A DNA stretch of 64,000 nucleotides from Sclerodactyla briareus. Its lineage: Eukaryota > Echinodermata > Holothuroidea > Dendrochirotida > Sclerodactylidae. Below, in pieces: positions 44,101 through 56,090 of the stretch. Position numbers and translations under genes: made by a program. Below the pieces are notes generated by a model that was given only the letters and a program-made list of their open reading frames with translations, searched no databases and had not been told where the DNA came from. The stretch lies in assembly GCA_026419785.1 (NCBI GenBank), contig JAODTK010004921.1, positions 147,757 through 211,756 on the forward strand, in the 5' to 3' direction. Position 1 is the first letter of the stretch, and every line of letters starts with the position of its first letter.

Positions 44101-45559
44101 CTGCAATAATATAATTACAATGAGGCAGTTTTCGTTGTGACGTCATGCAAACGTCGTCCTCGATTTTTAACAAATGCTACCAAACTGATAAAGTCTCCTA
44201 CATTATATACGGTAGATGTGTTGGCGTGTTTTTCAATTGGTACTACCACTATTGATAATCGAAATAATGTGCGGGTCAGGAGACACCCGGTGAACTGATG
44301 CTTGAACTGATGATATTAACCCGGACTCGCCACATCAGCGTGGCGTCAGCCCTGTGCTGGAAGATATGGAATCACTACGGTGGTAGCGTTCCAACCATGG
44401 ATTCGCCTCAGTGGCCCCAGGGGAGGAGAGCGGGATGGGGTCGTGACACAAGGAAAATGCGCCTTCATTTATAGCCTCACCCCTTCCCCCCTCCCCCCCC
44501 CCCCCTCTATTCATGGGACCTAGACACATGCTGTTGCAAATTCGGTAAACAACAACTAAAAAATCGTCTGAAACAAGTGTTTTTCATTCCATGGTCACAC
44601 GGGTATGGGGTGGGTTCTAAACCCCATCCTCCAGGGTACGGCAACTGCGAGAGGGTAATAGAGACATGAGAGACCTCAAGTCAAATTACTGTACGACTTC
44701 GAGATACGAACGGACAGGAGTCATCATTGTAAAGAGACATGGTCTAACCTGACCGTCGTAGAAAAGAAGAAGAAGAAGAAAAAAGAACACACCAGGATAA
44801 TAAACAAGACATAAGAGAGGATAGTCCCATGACCCGCTCGAAAGTAGGTTGTAGATACCAGAGCATAAGCAGTCCTAGATTTAATCAGGAAAATCGGGCG
44901 GGGGAGAACACGCAGGGCGTAACTTGTTGTGATCTATTGGGGGGGGGGGGGGGGAGAGTACGGTATACTGTTGCCCTGCGAACATGTCCATTTGAGAACA
45001 ACTTGTTCGGCCGCCGGTGGGTTTCGCCGAGACGCGGGCCCGGGCGGGGAGGGGGAGTGGGTTAGGGGCTCACCAATCTAATGTGATAAGAACTGCGAAA
45101 CATGCGTTCTCCACTGCTTTTTGCTGGAATGTTGACATCTCACTGCCATCTTTTCAAGTGATTTTGATTTCAATTTAGAATATTCACTTGTTAATTATGA
45201 TGTTAATTATAGAAATTCCTTACAATTTGATCGATGCCAAATTTATATGAATAAATTAGGGTTGTCTCTTCCCGCTAGTCACCTCGCGCATGATCTGGTT
45301 CCCATTTCGACAATCACTGAACAACTAGAACACCGTTTGAAAAGCGATAACGCGTTATGGAGTTATGAGGAAGCGTAACTATTATAGTCAACCTTGTGGC
45401 TGATGAGCACCTTCAGCGAATCCATGTCGCCTTTACTGGCCGATATCAAGGTTGGTGTAATCCCCACATCGTCTTTACTGTTGCAATCCTTCTTTGTTCG
45501 TCTGACGCAAGACTCAGTACGCCCGACTCTGCCGCTTGGTGAAAGCGGTCCTCCGCCAT
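40148..45559 (-). CDS. USH1G/ANKS4B-like: SANS/ANKS4B-family ankyrin-SAM scaffold protein (whole gene, 2 exons)
   Basis: Members of this family (USH1G/SANS, ANKS4B) are scaffolds that link harmonin and myosin VII in actin-based protrusions such as stereocilia and microvilli. The - strand shows an N-terminal ankyrin part across exons 1 and 2 (ITPTLISASKGD, then DNQGYAALHFAAMNG and FLVAFGCNIWSLTNDG), a basic central linker (LKRRKSAIKEAE), a SAM domain beginning TPLELFLAVSGLSDYL and closing with GLGPRKKLLKAL, and a C-terminus ending LLDIPV-stop. About 396 residues in total, against roughly 420-460 in vertebrate members. Several frameshifts are present, as in the fucosidase gene. Whether it is the USH1G or ANKS4B orthologue, or pre-duplicate, needs a tree. 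Confidence 0.88.
41440..42700 (-). mobile_element. 5'-truncated LINE (Jockey/RTE-like reverse transcriptase), decayed
   Basis: Reading the - strand, fragments in order are ITEQLLSS and FRKARS (about 42690-42590), ALDISKAF (about 42525), VWHREL and LPKFG, SPTLFLLSINDLF, SFVDD (RT catalytic box, about 42265), and a C-terminal part with VAALSLFYR and TSRLWECLPS (41892-41440). Frames change and stops interrupt, so it is inactive. It has the same orientation as the host gene. Confidence 0.88.
42701..43535 (-). other. SANS-like intron, unassigned part
   Basis: Short ORFs on both strands only; nothing recognised. Confidence 0.5.
43536..43640. repeat. Degenerate short tandem repeat
   Basis: CGTCCGTAT/CATACAGCTCGTC-type words recur about every 35-50 bases (CAGCTCGTCTGTATC, CAGTACGTCCGTATAC, CAGCTCGTCCGTATG). 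Confidence 0.7.
43641..45392 (-). other. SANS-like intron, 5' part
   Basis: A C-run at about 44486-44506, (GAA)n at 44766-44784 and a G-run at 44938-44955. No gene is seen. Confidence 0.5.
45393..45559 (-). CDS. USH1G/ANKS4B-like: SANS-like exon 1 (start codon, first ankyrin repeat)
   Basis: On the - strand ATG at 45559 opens MAEDRFHQAAESGVLSL. A single missing base near 45495 moves the frame to KKDCNSKDDVGITPTLISAS, KGDMDSLKVLISHK. This order and length match the N-terminus of the family, where a short acidic/aromatic start leads directly into ankyrin repeats. The exon is followed by GTTGAC as donor; the phase to exon 2 does not fit perfectly, so one more indel or a nearby alternative site is likely. 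Confidence 0.85.
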
Positions 45560-47599
45560 TTGAAATGTATTCCTCACCGCGCTGTTAGGCAGACAGAAAC
45601 GAGACTTCCTTACAAGTTCCAATAGGTGTCAGTATAGGCTACTGCTGACCTATTATCAAGGTCTATTAATCGACTATATGGAAACAGATGTTGGACTGCC
45701 CGTTAGCAGTTTGATTGAAGAAATAAATGACTAAAGAAAATTCACTGGAGAAAATTGCAATGGAAATATGTGATGAAGGGAATTGAGCCGTGTCTTTTAA
45801 AACTAAATTACATTGTACAAACATTTCAAACCGGAGCAATTCATCTTTCCGTTGAACGATGAGTTGAAAAAATGGTAAAATTTCATATTTCCTGAATCCT
45901 GCAAAACCTGATATTAAACTTTGCGACCAATTGGCAACACACGATTAGCTACCTATCACAGATGGGCGGATTTAAACTTTGGACTTTGGGCTCGGCGATA
46001 AGCTAACTACCACCGTTTGATTATGGATTGATTGGGGCCTGTTACGTTTGCCTATACACTATTGCATATAGGATCCAATGTTTATATAAGCAGGCAGGCG
46101 TCTATAATGACGATGTTTGCTACTGATCTCGTGGTATTAGTAGGTCTTCGGGTATAATGAGTTATCATACCCTGCATGTCATTAAGGGAGGGGCCACAGA
46201 GGAAAGTTCGATCATAAAAACGTGTGTATATGATAACCATAACAGCGATATTTTCAACTTTGACAGATTGACACAGCAACATGAACCGCCAGAGGCACCG
46301 ATCAAACTCGAGCGCGTGTTTGAAGGTAAATGTTCGTTTCAATGCCCCTTATCGATAAGATTGGGCAGACCTATGTGCCCACGGAAAATACAAGGTGGAT
46401 TCTTTATAATTTTCAAAAGAATTTGTGGCGATGCGTATGGGTTCGTCATCACGTGAGTTTTTTGGAAGCTATTTTACGGTTATTTAAACGTTATTAAAAT
46501 GTTTTATTAATGAATATATTATGACATGGTTTCCATGGTTATTGAAATGAGCAACAGCTAAATGTCAACTAAGTCTACGTTCGAACATCTTGAAATCCTG
46601 TAAAATATATTAGTACATAAAGTCGCGTATTGATTCCGTATAACACTAGGTCCTTCGTAATTCCTTCCATATGCCTAAAATCGGAATGGCGGATTCGAAT
46701 AGTTCAGTCAAATTTCTTCAGGTCCTAATTACGACTGGTTGGAACAATCTTCTGAAATGTCTGAAATGTTTCACCCGGGGCCACGCAGCAAGCAATGGCA
46801 AATGCAAAGAGAGAACTAAGAAGGTGGTGTGAAAAAAGATGACTATATGTTAATGTGCCAGAGAGTGGGAAGCTAAGATGTCCTAAGCTTAATTGATGAA
46901 ACTTGAAGATGACAAAAGATAATAAATTGTCATGCAGATGTTGAGGTTGGTGGCAACTGCGAGAGCTCTTGCGGTAGATTAAAATCCATATAGTTACGTA
47001 TTTTCGGATAGTGTGCCAATGATGGACAGTATCGACTAATTAAGATTATGAAGTAAATATAATGAAAATCATCATCATAACTTCAATATAACATTTGTCA
47101 CAACGCATCGACAGACACGTTAAGGAATTGACCGGTCACAAGAAAAGAAGAAACAAATAATCGGCTGGCTACTTGTACGTAATGTGCCACATTAAACCGT
47201 GTTTCCATGAACGCTTTGGGCGGGCGGGAGGGCGGGGTTTCTTCGAAAATTCAGCAGACCTCTTCTCACCTTGATTGTATATATATACGCTATAAAGAAC
47301 CGTGTAGCCTATATTATATTAGAATTATTATTTTCTTATTAGTATTATTATCTATCATGATCTATCAAACATCGGACGCATAGGACTACTGTGTTTAAAC
47401 CGAAACACAAGGTGTGTAGTTCTTAAAACCATTGTTCTAAATGCGACTTCACAATTGGAAAGGTTTTGGAGAATTATTAGCATAAACTTGACACGTCAAT
47501 GGTTTTTAAACATGCAAATATTGGTTTCAAATAGGTGTGCCGTTAAAAATGGAGGAGGAATTTGTATAGATTCATTTACGATGTTTAAACAGTTAGGAG
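45560..47599. other. 5' flank of the SANS-like gene, no gene seen
   Basis: A promoter for the SANS-like gene should lie here on the - strand, but no convincing TATA or CpG-rich element stands out. A 99-codon ORF at 46157-46456 is unrecognised. Confidence 0.45.
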
Positions 47600-47689
47600 T
47601 GTTGCTTGGAACAGGAATTTAACATAACACTGTTCTATACTCTGCACTATCGGGCCAGTGAGATTGCAGGGACATTCTCGGAAATCGAT

Positions 47690-47995
47690 TACGAAATACC
47701 ACGCGGACACGCGGAGTGGGCGCGGAAAAAAAAATCCCTACATGACGATTCGAGAAACGCCCGCCCGCCCGCGTGCGGAAACGGATAATTGGAAATAACG
47801 GTGAGCGAGTTTACCCGGCCTCTGACCGCGTGGATGGAAACGGCGCCATTGGGAATAACGAAACGGTGAGCGATTTTACCCGCCCGCCTCCGCCCGCCCG
47901 CCCGCCCCGCCCGCGGGTGGGAAACGGCTTCATGGAAATAACGGTGAGACGATTCTACCCGCCCGCCCGAGTGCATGGAAACACGCCGTTACCGA
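47690..47995. repeat. CCCGCC-rich tandem repeat
   Basis: GGAAATAACGGTGAGCGA-TTTACCC or close variants recurs at about 47788, 47850 and 47935, separated by (CCCG)n-rich spacers and GGAAACGG. The 3-4 degenerate units are about 60-90 bp. Confidence 0.8.
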
Positions 47996-49499
47996 GATGA
48001 ACAATACAAGGCCCCACCTCATTCACTGAGACCGTTTGCAATTCTTATCAATTCTCCCATCATGGTAAAGGGACCCAGTTATAGGTTTCTTGAATCACCG
48101 GTAGGTAGGCTGATTGCGGCAGAGAGTGACTGGAGATATATTGATTATTAATGAGACATCTATGAAGTTACTGTTCTGAAGGTTGAATGAAAATAAGTCA
48201 ATTTGAATAATTGTACCTGTTTAGATTGCTTCGTTGAAGGAGAAAAAAAATTCTGACCTTGGTAAGTTAAACTAATATTGTTGAATGAGAGACCATTCAG
48301 TCATGAAACATCTTTCCCCAGATTTTCATCTGAAAATAATGCACATTTTTAGAGATGTCACAGGACGCTGCCATTTTGATAAGGAATGTGATATCACTAA
48401 CAACTTGCCACTCACGTTTGTTCATTCATTATGAATTGTGACAAATATATAAGATATATGCATAGATTCGAACCCAATGTGGTCCTAATTTTTTCTTCGC
48501 ATTATACCTCCAGGATCCAATATGAAAAGGGTACAGGTATGCATAGTCATGTGTACTGATAGTGGGGAAAAAAATGGAATCATAAATGCAAGTGGTAGGA
48601 GTGTACATCATTAATTACTGTCCAAATCTCTGTCAGGGAGGGAGCGGGGAAAACGGCAGCGCCGTTTCTGGTTTTAAAAGAACCTTAACTTGGGAAGTAA
48701 AAATATTTTCAATGGATTTGTTGATAGAATGTTAAGTAAGCCAATGCTGATGCAATATGTGAAAATATTTCCAGACTTTAATTCTCCTTTAATATTGTCA
48801 TTTTCACAGAAGCCTGTAAAGGAACTAAAGACTTTTTGGATGACAAATTAATGTTTTCGCTGTATACAAAAGAAGCAAAATTGTGACGTCTCATCGTCAT
48901 CTGGTTTCTGGTGCTATACCATACAACCCGTTCTATAGAATTTCTCCAATATCAAACAATCCTCTAGCGTTTTGTCACATATGTTGAGATGAAATCATAA
49001 TTGTTGTGGACAGCATTGGTCCGTAGTTTAGATCCGTGCCGGGAGTACAATCTGCGAGAGTCGGGATATGCCTAGGTTATTACAGTCATTCATATTTTTC
49101 CTCTCCGGTTTCAAGAAACTCAATACTATCATGAAGGCATGATAACAACAAGTTCGATGATTTCGTTGCTGTTGTTCCTGCTAATTTATAAGCGATGTGG
49201 TTGACGCCTGGTTTGTGGTTATAGAGAGGAGAAACTCTGAAAGGAACTGTAAAGCTCCGGTCCGGACGGATTTCAATCCTTTTCCTCTTGAAGTCCTTGC
49301 TGCTCATTCTTTCTGACCATCGTCTGTTTTCCTCAGGTATTATTTTCATGAAACTCTGAGAGAAGATGTGGCTCCTGAGGATTGAAGGAAGCATTGTTTC
49401 GCCCTAATTTCCAAGAGAGGTCATCGTTCTATTCTTGTAATTACGGATCATGTGGTTTTGCAAGGTGGTAGATCAAATATTAGTAAATCAATATGAATA
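47996..49499. other. Intergenic, no gene seen
   Basis: A 102-codon - strand ORF at 49086-49394 has normal composition, but no family is recognised. Confidence 0.45.
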
Positions 49500-50400
49500 A
49501 ACTATAATATCATTGAGTAGGATCGATTCGGAAGTCCTCAACAATGGCCTCCAGAAAATCGTTCGTGCTTGGCGGATCTATATGTTTTATGAAAGTTCAA
49601 TTGACAATGGTAAATCTGGAGATATCATTCTCCTGGACTTCCAGGAGCGTTCGACAAATGCCTCCTGTTCTCGTTGGAGAATTGAGGCCCCAACGAAAAT
49701 GGGTCCGAAGCGGAATGCATAGGGTTACCTTGGTTTTTTTTTTTCAGGGTCGATTCTGGTCCCTGTAGGCCAGGGTGGGCTAAACTAGTTGTTTAACAAA
49801 CGCGATATATCCAGACGGAGTATTCAGTCGGGGGACACTAACAATTGTTTCGTCATTGGTTGGAGTTGGCCTCACATTCTTGATTTAAACTTTAGCACGG
49901 GTCAGTGGTGTTTCCCCCAGGAGTCAGTTTCTTAGTCCTCTACTTTCTTGTCTTATATGAACGATCTCTATTTTCTGTGCAATCTAAAGTCTAACGAATT
50001 TGCGGACGTCCACTGCTAAGTTCGATCGGGAGTGCTTTTTGAATTATATTGCAATGGAGAGGAGTTGGACCAAATGGATCTTCCGTTTTAAACTAAATGT
50101 TTTTGATGCCAATAAATGCAATAAATAAGGAATGCTTGGTTTGTGTGTAAAGGATGGTCCTCCCTTTGTGGGCGTTGTGTAACGGGTAGTATCAGCCGCA
50201 AGGTAACAGATTACAACCCCGTTTTCCAATGTTCCACTCTAGTTGGTCATTCCCTCACTAACTTCGTGGCAAACGCGTGTGGATTAAACATTCCGAAATA
50301 CTTCTTCTCCCAGGGAGTTATTAATCAGTGGATTAGCCTTCCTGGAGATGTTTTTCTGTCTGAGAGTGTGGATGCGTTCAAGTATAAGTCTTGAATTATT
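49500..50400 (+). mobile_element. Decayed LINE, reverse transcriptase C-terminal half
   Basis: + strand fragments: DIILLDFQ (about 49620), KCLLFSLEN, a VPQG-box relic at about 49918 followed by YMNDL, then a C-terminal segment LVGHSLTNF, KYFFSQGVINQWISLPGDV (50239-50350) and SVDAFKYKS-stop. The FFS..VI..W..LP..V..S.. pattern is characteristic of the end of CR1/Jockey-type RT proteins. Multiple stops and shifts. Confidence 0.8.
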
Positions 50401-51829
50401 TTTCAAGAATTGTGCGCACCATTGTACTTTGAGGCTAAGGACTTGATATGGGCATAGATAGTACCACAACAGTTACTGTGGTTTAGTAGGCCTATTAGCA
50501 CCGCTCGATTATTACCAAAATACACTCTAACCTGAGTGAGGGTTAGAAGAACCGCGGAAATATGACAAAAATAGGGAGGGGAGTATTGCTGGGAAGAGGT
50601 AAGTTGCTGTTTGCGTCATGCCAGCTACACTTCAATTGGCACACATTGGCTGTAAGTAGCATAGGGATATACATTTGTAGGCATATTGGCCCTACGTTAT
50701 GAGCCTTTCGCTTATTGGCCATGTCAAATGACTCTCGCAGGTGACCTTGTCCACAGTGTTCTCTAGGCCATGGGGATCGAATAGGTTGGAAAAGCCTGCT
50801 AGCGCCGGCTGGGGCATCATAACCTTCCGCGTTCCCCAGACCAGGAGGTTGGACAAAATGATCTTATGCCCCTGTGTTTAAAACGACGTCCACAGCGCCC
50901 GTAATCATGATGCCTGTAACAAACATGGGCAATCCAAGAAGTCCCATACTTTAGCATTCGGCATCCCGAATGATTAATAAGTAGTTATGGAGATATAAGG
51001 CACTATTTGTGATAAATGATGAACGTGAAATTCATTTGTCCTAACCTAGACAAGTGGTTCTAATTTATATCAGTCATTCCAGGACTTCCTCTCATATTCG
51101 ATTTTTTCTATCAGCCATAATTAATATACACGCCGGTCTTCATTCATGTTGCAAACGGTGTGTCAGTAATTAGGTTTGCATGTGTGAAATTAATAAACAA
51201 ACTAGGATCACGCCGCAGATAAGGATGCCACCAGCGTTAAACATGAATGATTAGAAGGCCTCCGACCTCGAAAAGCGAAAATTACGAATGTTGTTCTCAA
51301 AATTAGCAGTGACGATAAATATTCTGCCAATGACGTGAACGGTTACATATGTGATTTGAATGATATGAATATCCTAAAAAATTGAAATGAAGACAGGGGG
51401 AATACTGGAATTTCCTTGTTCTCAAAGTCAACTAAATACATTCTGATCTGCTTAGGTCCATGGTGCGGTACTGCATGAATGACGATAGGTAGATAGACAC
51501 TATCGCCGAAAAGAGCGTCCGTAAGTTGGCTGCTAATTGCATACTTTCAACTCTAGTAAAGTATCCATACATTGCCTGTGTTAATCCCAGTCATAGTCTC
51601 GCAGTAAAAAGAGATTATCGAGTTTTGAAGGGTCAATTGTGCGTGGTGTAGAATTCAACGGGTATCCCATGTGGGGTTTTTAGCGCGTATGTAAGCTAAC
51701 GTCATTCATTACCGTGATACAATGCTGACGCCGAGTGTAGGTGTAGAAAGCATGTACAGATCAAATAATGAGTAAACGGGTATTCAATATGGATAAATGT
51801 TAGAGATGGTTGTATAATTATATCCTCGA
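50401..51829. other. Intergenic, no gene seen
   Basis: Nothing recognised. Confidence 0.5.
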
Positions 51830-52460
51830 GAAACTGGGAAGTGTTTCGGGGATATTAGGTTTTGGAGGTGTAGACGCCGCTTCGCCGGAACTTATAGCCG
51901 TTATCGCAATAACTCTTCAACGTCATCCGATCGATCAGGAATTTGGTACACATTCAGCCTCAGTGAAATTCGGATGAATGCTAACGTGGGCGTCACTGCA
52001 TGTTTACTGCCCTGTATTTGCAGGTTCTACTACGGAAATTCCGAGTTCACCGATTTACACGAAACTGGTGGGTGGGGAAAGAAGTTGGTCCGAACAACTG
52101 GTACGTTGATTTCAAGGTAGCAGAGTTCAATGTGTTTTTTGGCAATGTTTCGAACTGTGTCAGATGTAAACAGAACTCGGTGGATGCAGGTGGACTGTTG
52201 TTAGTCCTGAAAAATAACAGTCTTCCAAGGTACAGGAGGTCAAATTTGCCCCTAAATCAGGCGATTTCTCTAACTTCGTCAGATTTAAACGAAACTGGGG
52301 AGAATGGGACTAAAGTTGGACCTGACAAGGGTAGGGCACTTTAAAGTGAGGAGGCAATATGGACATAATATAATGTGCCCCCCCTAAACGAGGTCCACAA
52401 AGGATGTCCTGCGGGGAATTACACGTCGGCGGTTTACCCGCCGCACATGTCTAGTTCGAT
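51830..52460. repeat. Dispersed repeat family (GTGTTTCGGGGA type), copy 1
   Basis: GAAGTGTTTCGGGGATATTA, GTAGACGCCG, CATCCGATCGA and CTGCCCTGTATTTGCAGGTT match 63715-64000 in the same order. A GTCGGCGGTTTACC...CTAGTT segment at 52425-52455 recalls 7660-7690. The 114-codon ORF at 52000-52344 is read from this repeat. Confidence 0.75.
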
Positions 52461-53279
52461 GTGTAAGTAGCGTCAATCACGACCTTGTGTTCAGGGGTTT
52501 TTCTGCAACCCCGTCAAACACGGTACTTCTAAACAAAAGAGCAAACCAGCGAGCGTTCAGCAATTTCTGCCCTTATTGTCTGATTGTTGATTCGTCAAAC
52601 ACTATCAGGCAGTTAAGGTCAATACGATGGCAATATTTAACCCCAAACCCACAACAGCTTAGGATTCTCTGCTCCCAGGATGAAACCTGCATTTCCGTAG
52701 GTTGTTAATGAATATGGATCAGGATAAGAATATCTTCAGCACTCGGCTGATAGCTTAATTCTAATGATAAAACAAACTCGAGGTAGATCAATTACGACGA
52801 AAAATTCCTGTTTTATTCACGTCAGAAGTAAATTCCTAAATAACATCAGCTATTTCCTCTAAGCAAACGCATTGAATGTTATTTTCCAGCTGTTGTCCAA
52901 GTGCCTATAGACTCGGCTAACCCTGTCGCTATGCATGGTCAAACAATACAACACTGCTTCGAAATCTGAAAATCATTCGGTACTCCAAGATTACGCATGC
53001 AGGCATGGTCGCTAAAGTCGACAACGGCGGTTCGTTGTCGCCACCAATTAACGTAATTATATTTGTCACTTGCTCTCACGAGTTCTCTGGAGAACTCTTT
53101 GATCATGAAAACTAAAATTGCATAGATCGCCCCAGGCAAAACAGCAGTCATTGGAGAAGATTCCGAAGAAATTTATTTCATCAGACGTAATTCTCTGAAA
53201 ATATTGAATAATTGGATCCGAGTTAATCACGTCTGGGCTATCCCCTGAATAAGCGGGAAAAATATGCTAGAAGTTTCTC
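52461..53279. other. Intergenic, no gene seen
   Basis: Short ORFs at 52487-52708 and, on the - strand, 52939-53151; unrecognised. Confidence 0.45.
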
Positions 53280-53372
53280 AGTCTCATTGACCGGGACTTG
53301 AACATCGGTACACAATGTTCAGTAAACATTCAGTATCCATTGCAATGAGGCCAACGAAAAAGCACCTACATA
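53280..53372 (-). mobile_element. tRNA-derived SINE-like fragment
   Basis: On the - strand GGCCTCATTGCAATGGATA resembles an A box and GATGTTCAAGTCCCGG a B box, about 40 bases apart as in a tRNA. The flanking acceptor stem does not pair well. Confidence 0.45.
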
Positions 53373-53585
53373 GCAAAGCGCTAATATCTGGCTGTGTGCA
53401 TATCACCTACCCTGTACCACCATATACCAGACACTTTCACATGATGCGGATCCCGAGAATAACGCGATGTGTACGGGATTGAAACTCTACATAATCAATG
53501 ATTCTGGTACTCATGAATTGGATTAGGTAGGTAGAGATGATCAACCAGGCGAACAATTGTAAATGCTTGGAGAGATATATCATCA

Positions 53586-54381
53586 TTGACCAGTGGACCT
53601 TTGAGGTACTCTGTTAGTCTTCAGCCAAAAAAACCAGTGCTGAATGAATTGCTTGACTTATGTGCCCAGGAGTCCAGGACTTATCGTCCCCTCGACGTCT
53701 CCATATACACGTTCACTACGGGAGAATATATGGCGCTCATGGTCCCCCAGATCCGCTGTGACAATTGGTTGTCCCAACTTTATTGCACGTTACTGGCGTA
53801 AACTATTCAAAAACCTGGAACCGTGCGAATTTATTTCCTCGCACGTCGAAAAGTGGTTGGAAGAGGGACAGTATATAAAATGTCTGCCACTTTCGAGAAA
53901 TGACCCCTGCCCCAGTCCCCTTTTCCGCCCAGATCGACGCCCATGTACATAGTATTCGAACTGTGACTAACACCCTAAAGGGGTTGCAGCGCTACCAGAG
54001 GCTTCCTGAACTGTTGATATCAGGTTCCGGTGTGTACGTTCGACATGTAAAATGTCACGCATCCAGCGGCGTGTTGCGAGTTAGTAACTTACAAAAAGGC
54101 ACTTGGGCAGTTGTTCCTCCACTCGGCTTCCAGTCACATGTCTGTTCTCTTGTGGTGGCTGCTAACTGTGAAAAAGCGTGGCTATCTGATGTAGCATGCC
54201 AACTCAAGTTATGTCCACGAATATCATCCACAAATTTGAGCCGACGTCAATTAAACGTAATCATACGTACACACATGGCTCCATGGGTTCTACTGGGGTT
54301 ATCTTAGAATTAGTACATGAGTTCGACGATTGCCCCAGGAAAAATAAATTCATAGAAGAGATGATGTTGAAGGGACGATAA
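53586..54381 (+). other. Coding-like segment in shifting frames, unrecognised
   Basis: ORFs at 53586-53801, 53644-53952, 53900-54307 and 54196-54381 overlap in three frames and cover 800 bases. If the same indel error seen in the known genes applies, they could be one protein of about 260 residues. The translations (for example GVLRVSNLQKGTWAVVPPLG) match no family I know. A decayed transposon ORF is equally possible. Confidence 0.3.
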
Positions 54382-55645
54382 TCCAACAGCCCTAATTGAA
54401 GCCTGCATTAATTTCACTCGAAATATCGGGATCTACTTAATTCCCTGGTTAACCCACATAGGGGTAATTGGGAGAAAGTATGTTTTATTTTCCGGAAATG
54501 AAATGGAATATCCCTAAATAAAAAGATAAAACATAGGGGTATGTTAGGAACGATTCGTGGCACGGAGGAAAAGGAAAATTAGTTGACAATCTGTGTGTTT
54601 ATTTCATCAAACCCAAAAGTTATATTACAGTGATACGATCATGCGTTCATATTTGATGGGGGTGTGATAACCACACTAATATAAGCTACATCGACTTCAA
54701 CCGAGATGCTTGCCTAACTAGATATCGACGACAAACGCGACCCGATTCTGATTACATAATCAGTACAAACCGGTAGGTATCGATTAACGTTTGTTATCAG
54801 AAGATGTGCACTAAGTGGGTGTGCATGGGAAGTCTTGTCCCGTAGGTTTGATTTACATTAACATAGTGAGACATTCGGGCCTCATAGACAAGGGACAGTG
54901 AGGGTCCGAACAATGACCAATTAATAAGCGGATTGTACAACATTTGCCAATGGGGGGGGACGCTCCAGGAAACGCGCGGGTATCTTAAAATTGTCCACCC
55001 GAGCTGCGCTAATACTCACTGTTCCACTGGCCGCGCTAAGCCGGCTGCCGCGTATAGCACGATTGCGACTGGGGCCGCAATTCCTACCGAAATGAAACGT
55101 TCGAAATTCTCTCCGGGGTGTTGTGGCATGCATCCCCCAGGCAAGAGCAGAGGAAAGAAAAAATATTACAGTATTTGTAGGTCTAGCAACCTAATCAATT
55201 GTTGGGTAAGAGAGGGTTTGCTTGTGCGGGCAGCTTATAACAGCAGTAACAAATTGTCACAGGAGCTGTGGTTTACTTGTCCTCAGTGCTTATTCTAACA
55301 GAAGCTATTATATGATGGAATTCAAATCAAATTCATGAAACCATCAAACACTTCAGATTCAGAAATGTTAACGGACACATACCTACTGAGTTTGGCGAAA
55401 AATTATTACCAAGTTGGAAATTGGAATATATTATGCAAATTAAGCACATACAATGACCTTACTGACCCAGCGGTTACCTTCAAAATTATCAGGATCAAAG
55501 GTGGTTAACATTCTACCAATGTTATTGTGGAATCCAACAAACTCTCACAAAATTGCATAAAATATGCATATTAGACACATCAAAGACCTCCAGGGACACC
55601 GACTCAATTTCAAATTTATCGGGAACATGGTAGAACCACATCAAC
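54382..55645. other. Intergenic, no gene seen
   Basis: A 121-codon + ORF at 54933-55298 with seven to nine Cys residues is unrecognised. Confidence 0.45.
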
Positions 55646-55650
55646 CCCCG

Positions 55651-55713
<63 letters not shown>

Positions 55714-55758
55714 CCCCCCCTTCCCCCCCCCCCCCCCCCCACCCCCCCCCCCCCCCCC
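55646..55758. repeat. Interrupted poly-C tract, ~110 bases
   Basis: Nearly pure C with a few T, G and A interruptions. The Pro-only (or Gly-only) ORFs across it are artefacts. The length is unlikely to be exact. Confidence 0.95.
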
Positions 55759-55796
55759 GGTTTTCGTGAAAATCCGACAAAAAACTTGAATAAATT

Positions 55797-56090
55797 TGCA
55801 AATTTTACCACTTAATTAGCATATTTTAGGCTGAAAATCTAATCAGTTCATCTGTCTGTCATCAAGGTCCTACATGCCAAACTACTCACTGTAGCACATA
55901 CGGTTCTTGCGTAATCGTGCTAACGAGATTAAGCAATAAATAACATAAAAGAAGCTAATTACCAAACTTAAATTAATGATTTTGCTGCCCAAAATCTAAT
56001 CAGATCGTGTCATCCAACCCCGGTGAACATACAAAATTTCGGCATAATCAGCTATCGGTTTGTGAGGAAATCATTGCTAACAAGGAGAGT
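55797..56090. repeat. Dispersed repeat family, copy 2
   Basis: Aligns in order with 28985-29300: TTAGCATATTTTAGGCTGAA, TGCGTAATCGTGCTAA, AAAATCTAATCAGATC and ATAATCAGCTAT. Confidence 0.6.

Larger units (their letters stand above)
41171..45392 (-). other. SANS-like gene intron
   Basis: About 4.2 kb, hosting a LINE fragment (41440-42700), a short repeat at 43536-43640 and a G/C-rich patch at 45000-45060. The donor GTTGAC next to exon 1 is weaker than those of the fucosidase gene. Confidence 0.7.

Noticed and set aside
52000-52344. 114-codon ORF
   Set aside because: Lies in a dispersed repeat also found at 63.7-64 kb.
55564-55815. ORFs with long Pro or Gly runs
   Set aside because: They cross the poly-C tract.
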